Source of the DNA: Siphonobacter aquaeclarae | GTDB taxonomy: Bacteria; Bacteroidota; Bacteroidia; Cytophagales; Spirosomataceae | Length of the DNA: 64,000 bases | Direction of reading: 5' to 3' | NCBI RefSeq assembly: GCF_900103285.1 | Contig: NZ_FNGS01000009.1 | Location: 1-64,000 of the forward strand | Part shown: in pieces, positions 59,953 to 64,000 of the stretch | How the letters are laid out: each line of letters opens with the position of its first letter | Position numbering within the stretch: the stretch's first letter is position 1 | Notes under the pieces: generated by a model | What the model was told of the DNA's origin: nothing | Seen by the model: only the letters and a program-made list of their open reading frames with translations | Databases searched by the model: none | Program-made: the position numbers and the translations under genes

Positions 59953-60041
59953 GCCGGGGATTAGGTATCACAATGCGACTGCTAAGTTCATCAAAAGGAC
60001 AGGAAAGGTGCAAATCCTCGGCAAAATACTGGAAAAAGAGA

Positions 60042-60065
60042 AAAGCCCGCCGGTGGGCGGGCTTT
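60042..60065 (-). terminator. Intrinsic terminator after ferritin
   Basis: AAAGCCCGCC (60042-60051) pairs perfectly with GGCGGGCTTT (60056-60065) around a GGTG loop; on the minus strand TTTTCTCTTTTT follows. It separates ferritin (stop 60090) from mraY. Confidence 0.85.
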
Positions 60066-60089
60066 CGCAAATGGGGGAGTAACAGATGC

Positions 60090-60614
60090 CTATTCTGCGC
60101 CGTTGATTTTGGCAATCTCCTTGTCGATCTGGAAACGGCCGGTTCCGGCTTCTCCAATGACGTCGAAGAGTTCGACCGCCCGGCGTGCGTTTTGTTCTTC
60201 TTCAATTTGTTCCTGTACGAACCACTGGAGGAAACTCTCCGTCGCGTAGTCGTCAATTTTCCGGCAGAGGCCAACGATCCGGTTGATGGCGTTGGTTACA
60301 TTGATTTCACTCTGAAGAGCGGTTTCGAATACTTCCCGGAAGGAGGCGTAATCCTGTGCAACTGCTCCGATTTCAGGAGCGTAAGCAGTTGCGCCCTGAT
60401 CGGCCAGGTAGTGGAAAATCTTCAGCATATGACCGCGCTCCTCGTCTGACTGCTTGTAGAAATAGTCGGCTGAGTGGCGGTATCCGTTGCGATCACACCA
60501 GGAGGCCATCGCCAGGTATTTGGAAGAAGCTTCGGCTTCCATTTTCACCTGAGCGTTGAGGGCTATTTCCACTTCCTCTTTGAGGGAGGTACGAAGGCGT
60601 TGCAGATCTTTCAT
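60090..60614 (-). CDS. Non-haem ferritin
   Basis: 174 residues. The four-helix ferritin fold shows the diiron ligands in order: Glu in EIALNAQVKMEAEASSKYLA (about 16-35), the EExxH motif in SDEERGHMLKIF (about 57-68), and QWFVQEQIEEEQNAR (about 128-142). It oxidises and stores iron as a 24-mer. A -7 element TACTTTTG lies at 60703-60710. It fits the iron theme of the Fur-like sites and siderophore receptor that follow. Confidence 0.93.
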   Translation of the reverse strand: MKDLQRLRTSLKEEVEIALNAQVKMEAEASSKYLAMASWCDRNGYRHSADYFYKQSDEERGHMLKIFHYLADQGATAYAPEIGAVAQDYASFREVFETALQSEINVTNAINRIVGLCRKIDDYATESFLQWFVQEQIEEEQNARRAVELFDVIGEAGTGRFQIDKEIAKINGAE

Positions 60615-60702
60615 TGGTGACTGAGTATGTTATGAATGCGATAGATCAAAAAAATGCTCGTTGTCAGTGCCTTGATGGACTCTTCTTCGTCTGACTGTGA
60701 AA

Positions 60703-60710
60703 CAAAAGTA
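60703..60710 (-). promoter_or_regulatory. -7 element for ferritin
   Basis: TACTTTTG on the minus strand, the same octamer as in the comA promoter; no TTG at 19 bases. Leader of about 80 bases. The gap 60615-60817 holds nothing else recognisable. Confidence 0.5.
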
Positions 60711-60817
60711 GTATGCCACCGGACACGTTGAAATACTAACCCGCTGAAAAAGAGAAATTTAGAAAGAATCTTGTAACAAGAATAAATAAGGGAGGGGATT
60801 GGGAGGGCAGGAAAAGC

Positions 60818-60995
60818 TGCAGGCTATAAGCGATAGGCTGTAAGCACTAAGCTATGGGAAAGCGGCTGTGCTTCACAGACAAGTAATTAGGCGTCAGCGG
60901 CTTCCGGGGAAGAAATGAAAAGGAAGATACTAAATAAGAGCGGGGCAGGTCCCGCCGCAACCGGGCCTAAAGCCTATAGCTTATCGCCTATAGCC
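60818..60995. repeat. Heptamer inverted array, family 2, locus H
   Basis: Left arm TGCAGGC, TATAAGC, GATAGGC, TGTAAGC, ACTAAGC (60818-60852); right arm GCCTAAA, GCCTATA, GCTTATC, GCCTATA (60965-60992), then GCC. The arms are 112 bases apart; no gene is seen between them. It lies between the start of ferritin and the 3' end of the small protein gene at 61011. Confidence 0.83.
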
Positions 60996-61010
60996 ACCTC
61001 ATTAACTGCC

Positions 61011-61382
61011 TCACGCATAGCTATAAAGCGTCTCGTGCAGCATGGAATTGAGATTCAGGGTAAACTGGGTGCCGGAAAGAAGCTCCCGGAGTTGAACGAG
61101 GTCACAAAGGGTAAGAACAAACGTCCGGTCCGCTTTCGGGGCTTCAATGACTTCCACATCAAACTCGTCGCCGAGATTGAAAATCATCTCATGGAGGTTT
61201 ACATGCTCCACGCGTCGGCGAAATGCCACGAAATCCGAATAACGAAATGCCGAAATCTGACCTGCGAAGTCCAGCACGATCCGATTGGTCACATCACATT
61301 GGTAGGTAGTGCCTTTCGGGGTTTTATACAATTCGTACACAGTAATCGACCGGTTACTTGAAAACGTTAACTCTCTCGTCAC
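61011..61382 (-). CDS. Small protein of unknown function
   Basis: Up to 123 residues. No ATG start exists: GTG at 61382 gives 123 residues, GTG at 61340 gives 109 residues beginning YELYKTPKGTTYQCDV after the initiator. A possible -7 element (TATCTTTG, 61382-61389) overlaps the first start and favours the second. The protein is a mixed alpha/beta globule with no signal peptide or membrane segment; the words ISAFRYSDFVAFRRRVEHVN and VLTLCDLVQLRELL recall a group of small Bacteroidota proteins of unknown role. Its promoter region borders the Fur-like sites, so it may be iron-regulated. Confidence 0.72.
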   Translation of the reverse strand: MTRELTFSSNRSITVYELYKTPKGTTYQCDVTNRIVLDFAGQISAFRYSDFVAFRRRVEHVNLHEMIFNLGDEFDVEVIEAPKADRTFVLTLCDLVQLRELLSGTQFTLNLNSMLHETLYSYA

Positions 61383-61413
61383 AAAGATAGCACCAAGAGG
61401 GCTTTTAAAACAA
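61382..61413 (-). promoter_or_regulatory. Candidate promoter of the small unknown gene
   Basis: Minus strand TTG (61411-61413), 21 bases, TATCTTTG (61382-61389). Fur-like site 1 (61415-61437) begins one base from the -33 element. Confidence 0.4.
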
Positions 61414-61414
61414 G

Positions 61415-61437
61415 TTATTTAGAACAAGTAAAAATTA
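61415..61437. promoter_or_regulatory. Fur-like box 1 (one good half)
   Basis: TTATTTAGA (61415-61423), 5-base spacer, TAAAAATTA (61429-61437). The left half is perfect against the other boxes, the right half is poor. Confidence 0.45.
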
Positions 61438-61446
61438 TTTTCTCTA

Positions 61447-61469
61447 TTATTTGGAATAAATCTAAATAA
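61447..61469. promoter_or_regulatory. Fur-like box 2
   Basis: TTATTTGGA-N5-TCTAAATAA: a 9-5-9 palindrome with one mismatch, lying between the presumed -33 and -7 elements of the short transcript at 61489-61592. Confidence 0.65.
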
Positions 61470-61488
61470 CTCACTTCCTTTGTGTCGT

Positions 61489-61592
61489 CAAGATGGACAG
61501 AAGATAAAGGGGACAGCATCTTTTAACACTCCATCGTTTTTTTGCTCGTTGTTAGTTCAGAAAGAGCCTTCGTCGTACGAAGGCTCTTTTTA
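61489..61592 (+). ncRNA. Candidate iron-regulated small RNA (about 100 nt)
   Basis: A strong plus-strand terminator (12-bp stem AAAGAGCCTTCG, 61561-61572 with 61578-61589, five T in all) has no plus-strand gene before it, so some transcript must start in the 61383-61560 gap. TTG at 61451-61453 and TTCCTTTG at 61475-61482 (21-base spacing, one change from TAnnTTTG) could start it near 61489. Fur-like box 2 sits in the promoter spacer. A second small stem AAGATG/CATCTT (61490-61495, 61518-61523) is possible. It may alternatively be a terminated leader of the receptor gene. Confidence 0.4.
61561..61592 (+). terminator. Orphan intrinsic terminator
   Basis: Perfect 12-bp stem, TCGTA loop, T-run on the plus strand only. 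No plus-strand gene precedes it within the gap. Confidence 0.82.
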
Positions 61593-61700
61593 TGCCCCTT
61601 TTGATAATAAACAGGATGATAACAGGATGAAATTGAAGAAAAGAAAGACAATGATACCGCAGAGCTAACATCCTCGTTCTGAACCGGATAACCGGACAGC

Positions 61701-61723
61701 TTATTTAGAAAAAAACTAAATAA
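61701..61723. promoter_or_regulatory. Fur-like box 3
   Basis: TTATTTAGA-N5-ACTAAATAA: 9-5-9 palindrome with one mismatch, just upstream of the receptor's presumed -33 element. Confidence 0.65.
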
Positions 61724-61727
61724 AATC

Positions 61728-61758
61728 TTGCACAAGCAGATTTCAGACCTCAGTTTTG
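61728..61758 (+). promoter_or_regulatory. Candidate promoter of the siderophore receptor
   Basis: TTG (61728-61730), 20 bases, CAGTTTTG (61751-61758; one change from TAnnTTTG). Transcription would begin near 61765, inside Fur-like box 4. Confidence 0.45.
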
Positions 61759-61761
61759 CAT

Positions 61762-61784
61762 CAAATTAGAATTGGTCTAAATTA
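61762..61784. promoter_or_regulatory. Fur-like box 4
   Basis: CAAATTAGA-N5-TCTAAATTA, again 9-5-9, overlapping the presumed transcription start and ending 7 bases before the receptor ATG. Confidence 0.55.
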
Positions 61785-61791
61785 ATTTGCA

Positions 61792-64000
61792 ATGAGGTTC
61801 TTTACCCTACTGGCTGCCCTTCTGGTCGGCAGCACCAGTTTGATGGCACAAACAGGTATCGTCCGTGGAAAGATTACTACGGTCGACGGCAAAGCCGCCG
61901 AATACGTCAACATCAATATCCTCGGCACCCGCTTCGGAACGCTTTCTGATGCTTCCGGACGATTTGAAATCAAAAACGTCAAAAGCGGTACCTATACCCT
62001 GCGTGTCTCCCTCGTCGGGCTCGAAACAAAGGAACAGTCCATTCAGGTCCAATCCGGACAGGTTACGAACGTTCCGGATATCTTCCTCGCAGAAAATGCC
62101 AATCAGCTTCAGGAAGTGCTCGTTCTTGCCGGAGCCGGCAAATACAACGAAGGCGAAGTGTCTCCTTCGCTCCGTCTGGCAACTCCCATCCTTGAACTTC
62201 CCCAGAACGTACAGCTCCTGAGCAGTAAAATGCTGGCAGATCAGCAGGTTACGAGCATGAGTGACGGCGTCATCCGCAACGTGAGCGGCGCTACCCGCCT
62301 CGAACACTGGGGCGATATGTACACCAACGTACATGCGCGGGGTGACCGGGTTGCTGCTTTCCGGAATGGTGTCAACGTGACATCGCCGTGGGGGCCGCTG
62401 ACGGAAGACATGAGCTTCGTCGAACGCATTGAATTTGTCAAAGGCCCTGCCGGCTTCATGATGTCCAACGGAGATCCGAGCGGTATCTATAACGTCGTAA
62501 CCAAACGCCCGACCGGCGAAACCAGAGGTGAAGTAGGGTTGATGCTCGGCAGCTTTGATTTTTACCGGGCGACGCTCGACCTCGACGGAAAAATCAACGA
62601 CCGGCTGCTCTACCGCGTCAATACCATGGGTCAGTCGAAAAACTCCTTCCGGGCAAACGAATACAACAACCGCTTCAGCATCGCACCGGTGCTGACTTAT
62701 AAACTGAGCGATAAATCCACACTGACAGCGGAATACATTTACCAGTTCGCCCGGATGTCGAACGTCGGCAGCTACTACGTCTTTGATACAAAAGGATATG
62801 CGACGCTGCCCCGCGATTTTACATTGATGGAACCGGGTCTGGACCCGACAACCATCCACGACCACAACCTGAACCTGCAGTTCCAGCATCAACTTTCTGA
62901 TAACTGGAAACTTACCGCTCAGCTTTCGTACTTCGATTACAAGCAGCAGGGGTCTTCGATGTGGCCGAACGCCGTCAATCCCGACGGATCGATCATCCGC
63001 AGTGTCAGTATCTGGGATGCGTCGAACGTGCAGAAATTCGGTCAGGTATTTGTCAACGGCGATATTAAAACGGGCGTTGTCCGCCACCGTATCCTTGGCG
63101 GACTGGACCTGGGCAGCAAAGAATACATGGCCGACTGGAACCAGGCCCATGCGCTGGATACCACCGGATCGTTCAATATTCACCACCCGGTATATGGCAT
63201 GCCGGCGAATGGATTCCCTTCATTCGACCGCAGTAAAGGGCTCCGCGAGCGCGCCGGTCTCTACGGGATTGTCAGCCAGTCGTATACCGGTTTATACCTG
63301 CAGGACGAGCTGGGTTTCTTTGATAACCGCCTGCGCCTGACACTGGCCGGTCGCTATACCGACGCCCGCAACAACGATTACAATACCGTTACCTCCGCGA
63401 AGCGTTTCACGCCCCGGGTCGGTCTGAGTTATTCGATCAACGATAACACCGCCGTGTATGCCCTGTTCGATCAGACGTTTGTACCGCAAAGCGGGCTTCG
63501 CCGGGATGGCAAATCGATCGTTCCGATGACCGGCGACAACCTCGAAGCCGGTATCAAACGCAACTGGTTTGGCGGCAAGTGGATGACGTCATTGACGGTT
63601 TACCGGATTATTAAGAACAACCAGACTGTTCCGGATCCAAGTAACGGTGCCGGAGAATCGTACGTCGTTCAATTTGGCCAGACGAAAACGGAAGGAATTG
63701 AATTCGATCTCCGTGGAGAAATCGTTCCCGGCCTGACGCTGGTCGCCAACTACGCCCTGACCGATTCGAAAATCACGAAATCGACGACCGAATCGGAAAT
63801 CGGTAACAAGGTGCCCGGTTATGCGAAACACAACGGCAATGCCTGGCTGAACTACAAGCTGCAAAAAGGCGTACTGAAAGGCCTCGGCATCTCGGCGGGG
63901 ATCAACTACCAGGTTGACCGGACCACCTGGAGCTGGCCGGGCGCTACCGGACAAATGCCCCTGCCGGATTATACCCGTATTGACGGAGGCGCTTTCTGGG
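61792..64000 (+). CDS. TonB-dependent siderophore receptor, N-terminal part (runs off the window)
   Basis: The frame opens at ATG 61792 and remains open for 736 codons to the window end. Signal peptide MRFFTLLAALLVGSTSLMAQ, CarboxypepD_reg-like domain (about 22-100, GRFEIKNVKSGTYTLRVSLV), then a plug of the FhuA/FpvA type: LELPQNVQLLSSKMLADQQV, VHARGDRVAAFRNGVNV and RIEFVKGPAGFMMSNGDPSG (about 210-230), the typical siderophore-receptor motif. The barrel follows and is incomplete. It imports a ferric siderophore with TonB energy. Two Fur-like boxes flank its presumed promoter, which agrees with iron repression. It has no SusD partner. Confidence 0.9.
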   Translation, partial: MRFFTLLAALLVGSTSLMAQTGIVRGKITTVDGKAAEYVNINILGTRFGTLSDASGRFEIKNVKSGTYTLRVSLVGLETKEQSIQVQSGQVTNVPDIFLAENANQLQEVLVLAGAGKYNEGEVSPSLRLATPILELPQNVQLLSSKMLADQQVTSMSDGVIRNVSGATRLEHWGDMYTNVHARGDRVAAFRNGVNVTSPWGPLTEDMSFVERIEFVKGPAGFMMSNGDPSGIYNVVTKRPTGETRGEVGLMLGSFDFYRATLDLDGKINDRLLYRVNTMGQSKNSFRANEYNNRFSIAPVLTYKLSDKSTLTAEYIYQFARMSNVGSYYVFDTKGYATLPRDFTLMEPGLDPTTIHDHNLNLQFQHQLSDNWKLTAQLSYFDYKQQGSSMWPNAVNPDGSIIRSVSIWDASNVQKFGQVFVNGDIKTGVVRHRILGGLDLGSKEYMADWNQAHALDTTGSFNIHHPVYGMPANGFPSFDRSKGLRERAGLYGIVSQSYTGLYLQDELGFFDNRLRLTLAGRYTDARNNDYNTVTSAKRFTPRVGLSYSINDNTAVYALFDQTFVPQSGLRRDGKSIVPMTGDNLEAGIKRNWFGGKWMTSLTVYRIIKNNQTVPDPSNGAGESYVVQFGQTKTEGIEFDLRGEIVPGLTLVANYALTDSKITKSTTESEIGNKVPGYAKHNGNAWLNYKLQKGVLKGLGISAGINYQVDRTTWSWPGATGQMPLPDYTRIDGGAFW

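Noticed and set aside
60915-61361. 148-codon plus-strand frame across the family 2 array
   Set aside because: It runs through the repeat arm and then antisense to the small unknown gene; no start signal.
61480-61668. 62-codon plus-strand frame in the Fur-box gap
   Set aside because: It reads through the strong terminator at 61561-61592, so it is unlikely to be a translated message.
61807-63186. 459-codon minus-strand open frame under the siderophore receptor
   Set aside because: The plus-strand receptor has a signal peptide, plug motif and Fur-like promoter; the antisense frame has none.

Overview
The window looks like a chromosomal segment of a pigmented, aerobic member of the phylum Bacteroidota, most likely order Cytophagales. 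The evidence is SusC/SusD pairs, TonB-dependent receptors with CarboxypepD_reg-like N-termini, promoters of the Bacteroidota type (TTG-N19-TAnnTTTG), a CrtI/CrtD-type carotenoid desaturase, a gliding-motility-type exported protein, and weak Shine-Dalgarno signals. GC content is by eye in the mid-50s percent. No tRNA, rRNA, CRISPR array, phage or transposase gene was seen. The species was not determined. Layout: 1-12.8 kb (all minus strand) holds the start of a large exported repeat protein, a coupled SDR/GNAT/TonB-receptor set, a 1662-residue exported protein of unknown function, prmA, a DUF2141 protein and a small lipoprotein. 12.9-20.5 kb is a TetR-controlled efflux region: tetR, hotdog thioesterase and NAD-dependent epimerase form one unit closed by a terminator, then tolC, membrane fusion protein and RND pump follow. 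Two nearly identical 17-bp sites stand in front of tetR and in front of tolC. 20.6-31.9 kb carries comA behind a textbook promoter, dedA, aroE, ribD, a His-rich lipoprotein, a MerT-like metal protein under a perfect palindromic operator, mutS, small regulatory genes, a DUF4932 putative metalloprotease and a glycerophosphodiesterase. 32-44 kb holds sucB (two lipoyl domains) and sucA, a carotenoid desaturase, dipeptidase M19, an SPFH protein, an M28 peptidase and a LytTR regulator. 44.5-58.7 kb is a polysaccharide utilisation locus: SusC, SusD, a LamG lipoprotein, two GH144-type enzymes and a GH3 beta-glucosidase, with a divergent one-piece beta-propeller/LuxR regulator. The GH144+GH3 combination points to beta-1,2-glucan as substrate. 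58.7-64 kb has a stand-alone mraY, ferritin, a small unknown protein and the start of a siderophore-type TonB receptor. The 409-bp gap before that receptor holds several Fur-like boxes and a possible short terminated RNA. The most unusual signal is not a gene. At least nine intergenic sites carry inverted arrays built from 7-nt words: (RGGGCAK)n at four sites, (NNTARGC)n at four sites and (GTTTTCA)n at one. Further relatives are a single-arm array, a 9-nt version and a 22-nt tandem hairpin. The families have different sequences but share a 7-nt pitch, two opposed arms and a position between genes, often reaching into the last codons or stop codons of the neighbours. They look like a class of structured 3'-end elements and are the best candidate for something undescribed.
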